Source of the DNA: Gymnothorax reevesii
Taxonomy: Eukaryota; Chordata; Actinopteri; Anguilliformes; Muraenidae
Length of the DNA stretch: 64,000 nucleotides
Assembly (NCBI GenBank): GCA_029721435.1
Contig: CM056574.1
Location: 73,389,501 to 73,453,500, forward strand
Reading direction: 5' to 3'
Made by a program: the position numbers and the translations under genes. A model generated the notes under the pieces. The model saw only the letters and a list, made by a program, of their open reading frames with translations, was not told where the DNA came from and ran no database searches. This document shows positions 55,040-61,552 of this stretch, one piece after another; position 1 is the stretch's first letter, and each line of letters opens with the position of its first letter.

Positions 55040-55645
55040 AGTATTATTCATGGTTTTAACAGTTTCATGTATCAAGATTCCATAGTTCATAGTTTCATAG
55101 TTCATAGTTCATGTCACAGTTTTTGCATTTCATGTTTCACATTCCATGTTTTTACTTTTCCATGTTTTTGTTCATGCCAGGTCTGCCATGCCACTCCACC
55201 GCTTGTCTGCGTTCCGCCCCGTGCCTTCGTTGTTGCACATTTCTGAGCTCTGGTTGGCTTTGGTATTTCCCCTTCCTTCCATGCTGTGCTGATTCGGGGC
55301 TCTCTAAGCTTAATTGGCAATTAACTGTTTTTAAGTTACTAACATTTACTAACACTCACTGGGTTGGTGTAATTCTTAGATAGGCACATTACTAATACTA
55401 CTAATTTAGACAGGGAGTTTATTGTCATGATTCCTGCTTTGCTATATCAAGATCTTGCTGTGCTTTTCTGTTCTTAACATTCATGCTTGCTTCCAAACTG
55501 CATACTTAATTGGTACTTAAGCTGAGCACGCTCATTCTCTTAATGAGCAGGTCATGTCATCCAATCTCAGTCCATGTCTTGATCTTGCCATGCCTCTTGT
55601 TTCTCTCTCTCCAGGTGTTACCCCTCATGTCATGATTTCCAAGCC

Positions 55646-55650
55646 TTTAT
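55646..55650 (+). promoter_or_regulatory. Weak TATA-like TTTAT, possible core promoter (candidate 1)
   Basis: TTTAT lies 26-30 bp upstream of the 11-nt stretch at 55676-55686 that is complementary to the leader. If the element self-primes as Tf1 does, the transcript should start at or close to 55676, and this motif is at the expected distance. The motif is weak, and a stronger TATA-like run lies further downstream, so this is a hypothesis. Confidence 0.3.
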
Positions 55651-55784
55651 CTGGATGCGGTGGAAGTTGGCTGGCAGACAGTGTCTCGCGTCTCATTTCA
55701 TGTGCAAGTTTGTTTCTAGTCGCGTCTCGTTTAGCCAAGTTCTTGTCAAGTTCCCTAGTATTTGTCCTAGCCTCTCGTCTTGTG

Positions 55785-55797
55785 TATATATATATTT
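55785..55797 (+). promoter_or_regulatory. TATATATATATTT run, possible TATA box (candidate 2)
   Basis: A strong TATA-like run, also at 61305-61317 in the 3' LTR. If used as a TATA box the transcript would start about 55815-55825, still upstream of the polyadenylation signal at 55973, giving a workable R region. That start would lie downstream of the 11-nt stretch proposed for self-priming, so candidates 1 and 2 make opposing predictions. Confidence 0.4.
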
Positions 55798-55972
55798 AGT
55801 ATTGTTATTTATTTTTCTTGAGTATCTTGCCTGGAGTTTCCAGTGCCTTTTTGTTTTTTGCCTTTTTGCATTTATTGTTTATAGCTCTGTGTAGCGTACT
55901 TTAGTTTGTCCTTTTGCAACCCTTTGGGCCAAGTTTTTCGTTGGCCCTCGTGCCTGTTTTGTTTTGTTTTTC

Positions 55973-55978
55973 AATAAA
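55973..55978 (+). promoter_or_regulatory. AATAAA polyadenylation signal in the 5' LTR
   Basis: AATAAA about 50 bp before the LTR end, after a T-rich stretch, with the identical signal at 61493-61498 in the 3' LTR. In an LTR element the copy in the 3' LTR is the one expected to act on the genomic RNA; R would end shortly after it, leaving a short U5 of about 30 bp. Confidence 0.75.
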
Positions 55979-56005
55979 TCCTCATTCCCCTTCACCTCGC
56001 TTCTG

Positions 56006-56035
56006 GTGTCTACCTGATCCCATATCAGTAGACAC
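56006..56035 (+). other. Inverted repeat across the U5/leader junction (8-bp stem)
   Basis: GTGTCTAC at 56006-56013 and GTAGACAC at 56028-56035 are exact reverse complements with a 14-nt loop that contains the LTR terminus. The 3' arm overlaps the proposed primer-binding stretch. Stem-loops joining U5 to the primer site are known in Tf1 and in retroviruses, where they help set up reverse transcription; that role here is inferred. Confidence 0.65.
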
Positions 56036-56040
56036 TGTCT
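56030..56040 (+). other. Candidate self-priming primer-binding site
   Basis: AGACACTGTCT begins 3 bases after the 5' LTR and is exactly complementary over 11 nt to AGACAGTGTCT at 55676-55686 inside the LTR. The leader (56028-56057) contains no TGG-initial stretch like those that pair with tRNA 3' ends. In Tf1 of fission yeast, and by proposal in vertebrate Tf1/sushi elements, the first 11 nt of the transcript fold back on the primer site and prime reverse transcription. Both stretches are themselves near-palindromes (AGACA-N-TGTCT), which makes a chance match easier. Confidence 0.5.
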
Positions 56041-56057
56041 CACAGACACCAGCGAGG

Positions 56058-59000
56058 ATGGAGCGCAAGATCGCCCAGCAAGAGGCTGAGCTGTTACGCC
56101 AGCGGCAGCGGATCCAGGAGCTGACTGCAGCGCTGACCACTCTGCAAGCCAGCCTCCCCTGGGCGGGTTCCAGCCAGGCTTCCACCATGCCTGCTACCCG
56201 GCCCCTTGCCACCACTGCACCTGTGCTCCAGCCCGGAGCAGAAGCACCCCAGCTGCAGCCGGTCACGCACCCAGGTCCTGAGCCTCGCCTTCCTCCACCT
56301 GAGCGGTACGGCGGAGAACCAGGGTTCTGCAGGGCCTTCCTCACCTCCTGCGAGATGTGCTTCGCTCTGCAGCCTTCCACCTTCGCCTCGGAGCCGGCCC
56401 GGGTCGCCTTCGTCCTCTTCCAGCTGACGGGGCGGGCTCGCTTGTGGGGAACTGCCGCATGGCAGGCTCGGCTGCCCTGCACCACCACCTACCAGGCCTT
56501 GGCGGAGGAACTGCTGCGTGTCTTCGACCGCTCTAAGCAGGGGAGAGCTGCAGGGCGAGAGCTACTGAGGATGAGGCAGGGGAGGAGATCGGTGGCAGAC
56601 TATGCCATCGACTTCCAGACGGTGGCAGCTACTTCTGGCTGGAGCAGGGAGGCGCTCTGTGACGTGTTCCTCCAGGGGCTGTCCGAACCAGTCAAGGATC
56701 GACTGCTCTTCTGTGAGATCCCTGAGTCTCCAGAGGCCCTTATAGACCTGGCCCTGCGCATCGACAGCCGCCTGGAGGAGAGGGCGCTCACCCTTGGCCC
56801 TGGCCGACGTTCTGCCCCTTCTGGCCAGATCCAACCCCCGTGCCCTGATCGCGCGTCGCCTCATGACCAGCCGAGGGGGGACGCCACCACACTCTCTCCT
56901 GGAGAGGCATCTCCCCTGGAGATCGGGAGGTCCCGGCTCACCCAGGAGGAGCGCCAACGGAGAAGGAGGTCGGGGGCGTGTTTTTACTGCGGCCAGCAGG
57001 GTCATGCGGTCCGAGGCTGTCCGTCAAGACAGCACCCGCTAGCGTCTGGAGGAGTACTGGTGGGCTCCTCATCCAAGCAGACCTCCTCCTACCGCCGGAC
57101 CTGCGTTCCTGTGACCCTGACCTGGGAGGGCCGCTCCCGCAAGACCACCGCCCTCATTGACTCGGGGGCTGAGGAGAGCTTTATTGACGCCAGAGCTGCT
57201 GCCGAGTGGGGGGTTCCCCTATGCCAACTTCCCAGCCCATTGTCCATCTCAGGGCTGGGTGGGCAACCCCTTGCCAAGGTGTCCTTCCGGACTGCTCCCA
57301 TCCAGCTGCTGGCGTCCGGTAACCACCGCGAGCAGGTCCAGCTGTTTGTGACTGAGACACCTCGCTCTCCGATTGTCCTGGGTCATCCCTGGTTGGCGCA
57401 ACACGGGCCGGTGATCGACTGGGCCCGCCATGAGGTGCGGGAGTGGAGTGCCTCCTGTTCGGCCAGCTGCCTCCTCGACTCCCGACCTTCTTGCTCTGCG
57501 GGTGGACCAGCTCCCGAGGGGAGGCCAGACATCTCCAGAGTGCCCCCCGAATACCACGATCTGGCTACAGTCTTTAGCAAGTCCCGTGCGGTGTCCCTGC
57601 CCCCGCACCGCCCGTATGACTGTGCTATCGACCTCCAGCCTGGCACAGCACCTCCTAGGGGTCGTGTCTTTGCCTTGTCTGAGCCAGAGAGGGGGGCCAT
57701 GGACAAGTACATCAGGGAGTCCCTTGCGGCTGGCATCATCCGTCCATCCTCCTCTCCCGCGGGGGCAGGCTTCTTCTTTGTGAAGAAGAAGGATGGCTCC
57801 CTGCGCCCCTGCATCGACTACCGAGGCCTTAATAAGATCACGATCAGGAACCGCTACCCGCTCCCACTGATGTCCTCGGCATTCGATGTCATCCAAGGAG
57901 CGGCCATCTTCACCAAGCTGGACCTGCGGAATGCTTACCACCTCCTGCGCATCAGGGAGGGTGATGAATGGAAAACCGCTTTTAACACCCCTAGCGGCCA
58001 CTGGGAGTACCTGGTGGTTCCATTCGGCCTGACCAACGCACCCGCAGTGTTCCAGAATTTGGTGAACGATGTGCTTGGAGACATGATCGGGAGGTTCGTC
58101 TACGTCTACCTTGACGACATCCTGATCTTCTCCCGGGACAGGACAGAGCACACGAACCATGTTCGCCAGGTGCTCCGCCGCCTTCTTGAAAACCGCCTCT
58201 TTGTCAAGGCCGAGAAATGCGAGTTCAGCACCACCACTACCTCCTTCCTGGGGCACGTCATCTCCCCAAACCACCTGGGAATGGACGAGGAGAAGGTCAA
58301 GGCTGTGGTGGACTGGCCCGCACCCAAGGACCGCAAGGCCCTACAGAGCTTCCTGGGCTTCGCCAATTTCTATAGGCGATTCGTCAGGAACTACAGCACC
58401 GTGGCAGCTCCCCTAACGGCCCTTACCTCCATCAAGGTGCCATTTCGTTGGACTCCGCAAGCTGAGGTGACCTTCTGTGAGCTGAAGAGGCGCTTCACCA
58501 CCGCGCCCATCCTCACCACCCCCGACCCCGCCAAGCAGTTCATTGTGGAGGTGGATGCCTCCAATGTCGGGGTTGGTGCGGTTCTCTCCCAGAGATCCAG
58601 CAATGATCAGAAGGTACACCCATGCGCGTTCTTCTCCCATCGGCTGACGCCTGCGGAGTCCAACTACGACATTGGGAACCGGGAGCTGCTGGCGGTGAAG
58701 CTGGCCCTGGAAGAGTGGAGGCACTGGCTTGAGGGGGCAAGGATTCCGTTCCTGGTCTGGACGGACCATAAAAACCTGGAGTACCTCCGCTCCGCCAAGA
58801 GGCTGACGCCCAGACAAGCCAGATGGGCCCTCTTCTTTGACCGGTTCAACTTCTCCCTGGCCTACAGGCCAGGGTCCAAGAACACCAAGGCTGACGCGCT
58901 CTCCAGGCGTTTCGACGCTTCCTCGGCCAAGGGAGAGCCCAGCTCCATTCTGCCCAGAACATGTTTCGTAAACAACGTGTGCCTCCGGATCGAGGAGCTG

Positions 59001-59084
59001 GTCCGCAACGCTCAGAACGGCGCAGCTACGCCCAGTGCCTGCCCTGCCCACTGCCCATTCCTCACCGTCCCTGGTCCCACATAG
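56058..59084 (+). CDS. Gag-protease-reverse transcriptase-RNase H polyprotein (integrase truncated)
   Basis: 1008 residues from the ATG at 56058, chosen because it is the first after the LTR, has a good context (A at -3, G at +4) and begins the Gag coiled coil; the frame is open upstream into the LTR (from 55914), but that part is probably untranslated. Residues 1-30 form a heptad-like, charged helix. Residues 80-245 resemble the retrotransposon Gag capsid domain. A CCHC zinc knuckle (C308, C311, H316, C321) follows a run of arginines. Aspartic protease motif DSGA starts at D368. Reverse transcriptase spans about 540-735, with D622 and the YLDD motif (D686, D687). RNase H spans about 825-950 (D833, E876, D903, D946). 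Gag and Pol share one frame with no frameshift between them. After about residue 983 the frame leaves recognisable integrase sequence and stops. The protein would package RNA, mature itself and copy the element into DNA. Confidence 0.93.
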   Translation: MERKIAQQEAELLRQRQRIQELTAALTTLQASLPWAGSSQASTMPATRPLATTAPVLQPGAEAPQLQPVTHPGPEPRLPPPERYGGEPGFCRAFLTSCEMCFALQPSTFASEPARVAFVLFQLTGRARLWGTAAWQARLPCTTTYQALAEELLRVFDRSKQGRAAGRELLRMRQGRRSVADYAIDFQTVAATSGWSREALCDVFLQGLSEPVKDRLLFCEIPESPEALIDLALRIDSRLEERALTLGPGRRSAPSGQIQPPCPDRASPHDQPRGDATTLSPGEASPLEIGRSRLTQEERQRRRRSGACFYCGQQGHAVRGCPSRQHPLASGGVLVGSSSKQTSSYRRTCVPVTLTWEGRSRKTTALIDSGAEESFIDARAAAEWGVPLCQLPSPLSISGLGGQPLAKVSFRTAPIQLLASGNHREQVQLFVTETPRSPIVLGHPWLAQHGPVIDWARHEVREWSASCSASCLLDSRPSCSAGGPAPEGRPDISRVPPEYHDLATVFSKSRAVSLPPHRPYDCAIDLQPGTAPPRGRVFALSEPERGAMDKYIRESLAAGIIRPSSSPAGAGFFFVKKKDGSLRPCIDYRGLNKITIRNRYPLPLMSSAFDVIQGAAIFTKLDLRNAYHLLRIREGDEWKTAFNTPSGHWEYLVVPFGLTNAPAVFQNLVNDVLGDMIGRFVYVYLDDILIFSRDRTEHTNHVRQVLRRLLENRLFVKAEKCEFSTTTTSFLGHVISPNHLGMDEEKVKAVVDWPAPKDRKALQSFLGFANFYRRFVRNYSTVAAPLTALTSIKVPFRWTPQAEVTFCELKRRFTTAPILTTPDPAKQFIVEVDASNVGVGAVLSQRSSNDQKVHPCAFFSHRLTPAESNYDIGNRELLAVKLALEEWRHWLEGARIPFLVWTDHKNLEYLRSAKRLTPRQARWALFFDRFNFSLAYRPGSKNTKADALSRRFDASSAKGEPSSILPRTCFVNNVCLRIEELVRNAQNGAATPSACPAHCPFLTVPGPT

Positions 59085-60127
59085 CTCTGGACTTCGTCAC
59101 TGGCCTGCCCGTCTCCCATGGAAACACCACTGTCCTCACCATAGTTGACCGGTTCTCCAAATCTGCCCACTTCATGCCCCTTCCCAAGCTCCCCTCTGCT
59201 AAAACCACAGCTGACCTACTAATCCAGCATGTTGTCCGTCCCCATGGCATTCCTGTGGATATTGTGTCAGATCGTGGTCCCCAATTCACCTCCCAGTTCT
59301 GGAAAGCATTCTGCTCATCCCTTGGCACCTCCTTCAGCCTCAGCTCCGGATACCACCCACAGACCAATGGACAGACTGAGCGGGCCAACCAAACCCTGGA
59401 GACGGTCCTCCGATGCGTGTGCTCGACCAACCCAAGATCCTGGTCTACCATGCTACCCTGGGTTGAGTACGCCGTAAACTCCCACGCCGCCTCTGCCTCC
59501 GGCCTCTCCCCCTTCGAGTGCTGTATGGGCTACCAGCCTCCACTGTTCCCCAGCCAGGAGGAGGAAGTCGGAGTGCCTTCGGCCGGGGCATTCATCCGGC
59601 GGTGTCGCCGTGTGTGGCTGTCTGCTCGCCGCGCCTTGGTTCGGGCGGGTAAGACGATGAAGACCACGGCAGACAAGCGTCGGCGCCCAGCCCCTCACTA
59701 TCGGGTCGGCCAGAAGGTCTGGTTAGTGGCACAGGATATCCCACTCCGGGTGGAAAGCCGCAAGCTGGCTCCTCGCTTCCTGGGTCCTTTCCCCATTCAA
59801 AGAATCATCAGCCCCACCGCTGTCCGGCTCAAGCTCCCATCCACCATGCGACGTCTCCACCCAGTGTTCCACGTCTCACGCCTGAGGCCTGTTGCCACCT
59901 CCCCCCTCATGCCCCCACCTGAGCCTCCGCCTCCTCCTCGGCTCATCGACGGAGGGGAGGCCTACACAGTCAAAGCTCTACTGGATTGCCGACGGAGGGG
60001 CCGGGGCCTCCAGTACCTCGTGGATTGGGAGGGGTACGGCCCAGAGGAGCGTTCCTGGGTCCCGGCCAGGCACATCTTAGACAAAAATCTCATCCGTGAC
60101 TACCACCAGTCACACCCCAAGCCATAG
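58961..60127 (+). CDS. Integrase catalytic core, GPF module and chromodomain (-1 frame, N-terminal domain deleted)
   Basis: This frame overlaps the end of the Gag-Pol frame and lies -1 to it. Recognisable integrase begins at about residue 31 of the open frame (LPIPHRPW, near 59051); the upstream residues are probably out-of-frame noise. The catalytic triad is intact: D44, D104 and E140, with exactly 35 residues between the last two. A GPF motif (275-277) marks the C-terminal module. Residues 333-384 form a chromodomain with YLVDWEGYG and SWVP, a fold that in chromoviruses reads heterochromatin histone marks and steers integration. The HHCC zinc-binding domain expected between RNase H and the core is absent: only about 50 residues separate the RNase H end from LPIPHRPW, so roughly 90-110 are missing by comparison with usual chromoviral layout. 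Expression would need a -1 shift within 58961-59084. More likely this is a deletion-broken part of the pol gene. Confidence 0.88.
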   Translation: MFRKQRVPPDRGAGPQRSERRSYAQCLPCPLPIPHRPWSHIALDFVTGLPVSHGNTTVLTIVDRFSKSAHFMPLPKLPSAKTTADLLIQHVVRPHGIPVDIVSDRGPQFTSQFWKAFCSSLGTSFSLSSGYHPQTNGQTERANQTLETVLRCVCSTNPRSWSTMLPWVEYAVNSHAASASGLSPFECCMGYQPPLFPSQEEEVGVPSAGAFIRRCRRVWLSARRALVRAGKTMKTTADKRRRPAPHYRVGQKVWLVAQDIPLRVESRKLAPRFLGPFPIQRIISPTAVRLKLPSTMRRLHPVFHVSRLRPVATSPLMPPPEPPPPPRLIDGGEAYTVKALLDCRRRGRGLQYLVDWEGYGPEERSWVPARHILDKNLIRDYHQSHPKP

Positions 60128-60320
60128 CCACAGCTCCAAGCCACAGCCTCAAGCCAAGCCACAGCCACAGCCCCAACCCCATAGCCCATAGCCATAGCCT
60201 CTAACCTCAAGCCATAGCCATAGTTCCAAGCCATAGCCATAACCCTCAAGCCTAGCCAAGCCAAGCCATAGCCCCAGCCCCAACCCCATATCCCATAGCC
60301 TAAGCCTTAGCCCCAGCTTG
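60115..60320 (+). repeat. Degenerate AAGCCATAGCC-type low-complexity tract in the 3' untranslated region
   Basis: Directly after the integrase stop codon, words such as CAAGCCATAGCC, AAGCCACAGCC, CCCCAACCCCATA and AAGCCTAGCC recur irregularly for about 200 bp. It is a purine-poor minisatellite-like stretch with no open frame of note. Replication slippage during reverse transcription is the likely origin. Confidence 0.8.
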
Positions 60321-60511
60321 CTGGAGAAATAAGTAATCTTGTCTATGTTTAATGTTTCTTGTACTGTTTCTTGGTTAGGTGTTTTGTGTCATAGGGTTTT
60401 TGTCTTTAGTATTTACTTAGTTATTTGTCTTGTGGGTTTGTATTTAGTTGTGTGCGGCTTCTTGTATTTTAGTTATTGGTGTTTTTTGTCAGCGTCAGGT
60501 GCCGCTTTTGT
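60321..60511 (+). other. Non-coding 3' region between low-complexity tract and polypurine tract
   Basis: T-rich sequence with repeated TTTGTCTT, GTGTTTTGTG and TTAGTTATTTG words. No recognisable gene or envelope-like frame is present. It leads into the polypurine tract and 3' LTR, as is usual for Gypsy elements without an env gene. Confidence 0.6.
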
Positions 60512-60521
60512 AAGGGGGGGG
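60512..60521 (+). other. Polypurine tract (AAGGGGGGGG)
   Basis: Two A and eight G, followed by TAC and then the TG of the 3' LTR at 60525. A G-rich purine run at this point is the standard primer for plus-strand DNA synthesis in LTR elements, left after RNase H cutting of the genomic RNA. Its presence supports the LTR boundary deduced from the target duplication. Confidence 0.88.
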
Positions 60522-60524
60522 TAC

Positions 60525-61547
60525 TGTTGTGTTCCAGGGTTCTGGCCTCTGGCCAGAACAGTATTATTCATGGTTTTAACAGTTTCATGTATCAAGATTC
60601 CATAGTTCATAGTTTCATAGTTCATAGTTCATGTCACAGTTTTTGCATTTCATGTTTCACATTCCATGTTTTTACTTTTCCATGTTTTTGTTCATGCCAG
60701 GTCTGCCATGCCACTCCACCGCTTGTCTGCGTTCCGCCCCGTGCCTTCGTTGTTGCACATTTCTGAGCTCTGGTTGGCTTTGGTATTTCCCCTTCCTTCC
60801 ATGCTGTGCTGATTCGGGGCTCTCTAAGCTTAATTGGCAATTAACTGTTTTTAAGTTACTAACATTTACTAACACTCACTGGGTTGGTGTAATTCTTAGA
60901 TAGGCACATTACTAATACTACTAATTTAGACAGGGAGTTTATTGTCATGATTCCTGCTTTGCTATATCAAGATCTTGCTGTGCTTTTCTGTTCTTAACAT
61001 TCATGCTTGCTTCCAAACTGCATACTTAATTGGTACTTAAGCTGAGCACGCTCATTCTCTTAATGAGCAGGTCATGTCATCCAATCTCAGTCCATGTCTT
61101 GATCTTGCCATGCCTCTTGTTTCTCTCTCTCCAGGTGTTACCCCTCATGTCATGATTTCCAAGCCTTTATCTGGATGCGGTGGAAGTTGGCTGGCAGACA
61201 GTGTCTCGCGTCTCATTTCATGTGCAAGTTTGTTTCTAGTCGCGTCTCGTTTAGCCAAGTTCTTGTAAAGTTCCCTAGTATTTGTCCTAGCCTCTCGTCT
61301 TGTGTATATATATATTTAGTATTGTTATTTATTTTTCTTGAGTATCTTGCCTGGAGTTTCCAGTGCCTTTTTGTTTTTTGCCTTTTTGCATTTATTGTTT
61401 ATAGCTCTGTGTAGCGTACTTTAGTTTGTCCTTTTGCAACCCTTTGGGCCAAGTTTTTCGTTGGCCCTCGTGCCTGTTTTGTTTTGTTTTTCAATAAATC
61501 CTCATTCCCCTTCACCTCGCTTCTGGTGTCTACCTGATCCCATATCA
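60525..61547 (+). repeat. 3' LTR (1023 bp, TG...CA)
   Basis: Identical to the 5' LTR apart from A at 61267 (C at 55747). It ends CATATCA, followed at once by TTCAG of the target duplication. Because both LTRs are copied from one template at integration, the single difference implies little time since insertion, unless gene conversion between LTRs has occurred. Confidence 0.96.
61493..61498 (+). promoter_or_regulatory. AATAAA polyadenylation signal in the 3' LTR
   Basis: This is the copy expected to end the genomic and messenger RNA of the element. It lies about 50 bp before the 3' end of the LTR, preceded by a T-rich stretch. Confidence 0.75.
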
Positions 61548-61552
61548 TTCAG
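61548..61552. repeat. Target site duplication, right copy (TTCAG)
   Basis: Exact repeat of 55000-55004 immediately after the CA end of the 3' LTR. The following AAGCTTATATTCACTG continues the interrupted satellite monomer. Confidence 0.95.

Larger units (their letters stand above)
55005..56027 (+). repeat. 5' LTR (1023 bp, TG...CA)
   Basis: Starts TGTTGTGTTCCAGGG and ends CCTGATCCCATATCA. The line-by-line comparison with 60525-61547 shows a single substitution (55747 C, 61267 A) and no indel. It contains a 9-bp-stem inverted repeat near the start, a short tandem run of CATAGTT-like words at about 55081-55113, TATA-like sequences at 55646-55650 and 55785-55797, and an AATAAA at 55973-55978. 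Open frames inside the LTR are present in both copies and have no recognisable product. Confidence 0.96.
55005..61547 (+). mobile_element. Ty3/Gypsy chromovirus-type LTR retrotransposon, complete ends, defective integrase
   Basis: A 6543-bp element inserted in the satellite. Order: 5' LTR (55005-56027), 30-bp leader, Gag-protease-RT-RNase H frame (56058-59084), integrase core plus chromodomain in the -1 frame (58961-60127), 3' untranslated low-complexity region, polypurine tract (60512-60521), 3' LTR (60525-61547). Pol order PR-RT-RH-IN and the C-terminal chromodomain place it among chromoviruses; the vertebrate Tf1/sushi group is the closest type I recognise. No envelope-like frame is present. 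The coding part is clearly GC-rich against the AT-rich satellite. The LTRs differ at one site (C at 55747, A at 61267), so insertion is recent. The copy probably cannot move on its own because the integrase N-terminal zinc domain is missing and the frame is broken. Confidence 0.95.

Noticed and set aside
55111..55383. Open frames inside the LTRs (for example 55111-55383 and 60631-60903)
   Set aside because: They are identical in both LTRs because the LTRs are identical, resemble no known product, and lie in promoter and untranslated sequence.
57249..58274. Long minus-strand open frame opposite the reverse transcriptase region
   Set aside because: It is a shadow of the GC-rich pol frame; the plus strand carries all recognisable motifs.
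58961..59084. Programmed -1 frameshift joining Gag-Pol to integrase
   Set aside because: The overlap falls inside the integrase region where the HHCC domain is missing, not at the gag/pol border. I see no convincing slippery heptamer, so a deletion is the simpler explanation.
60128..60511. Envelope-like gene between pol and the 3' LTR
   Set aside because: The interval is under 400 bp, low-complexity or T-rich, and has no long frame, signal peptide or transmembrane pattern of an envelope protein.
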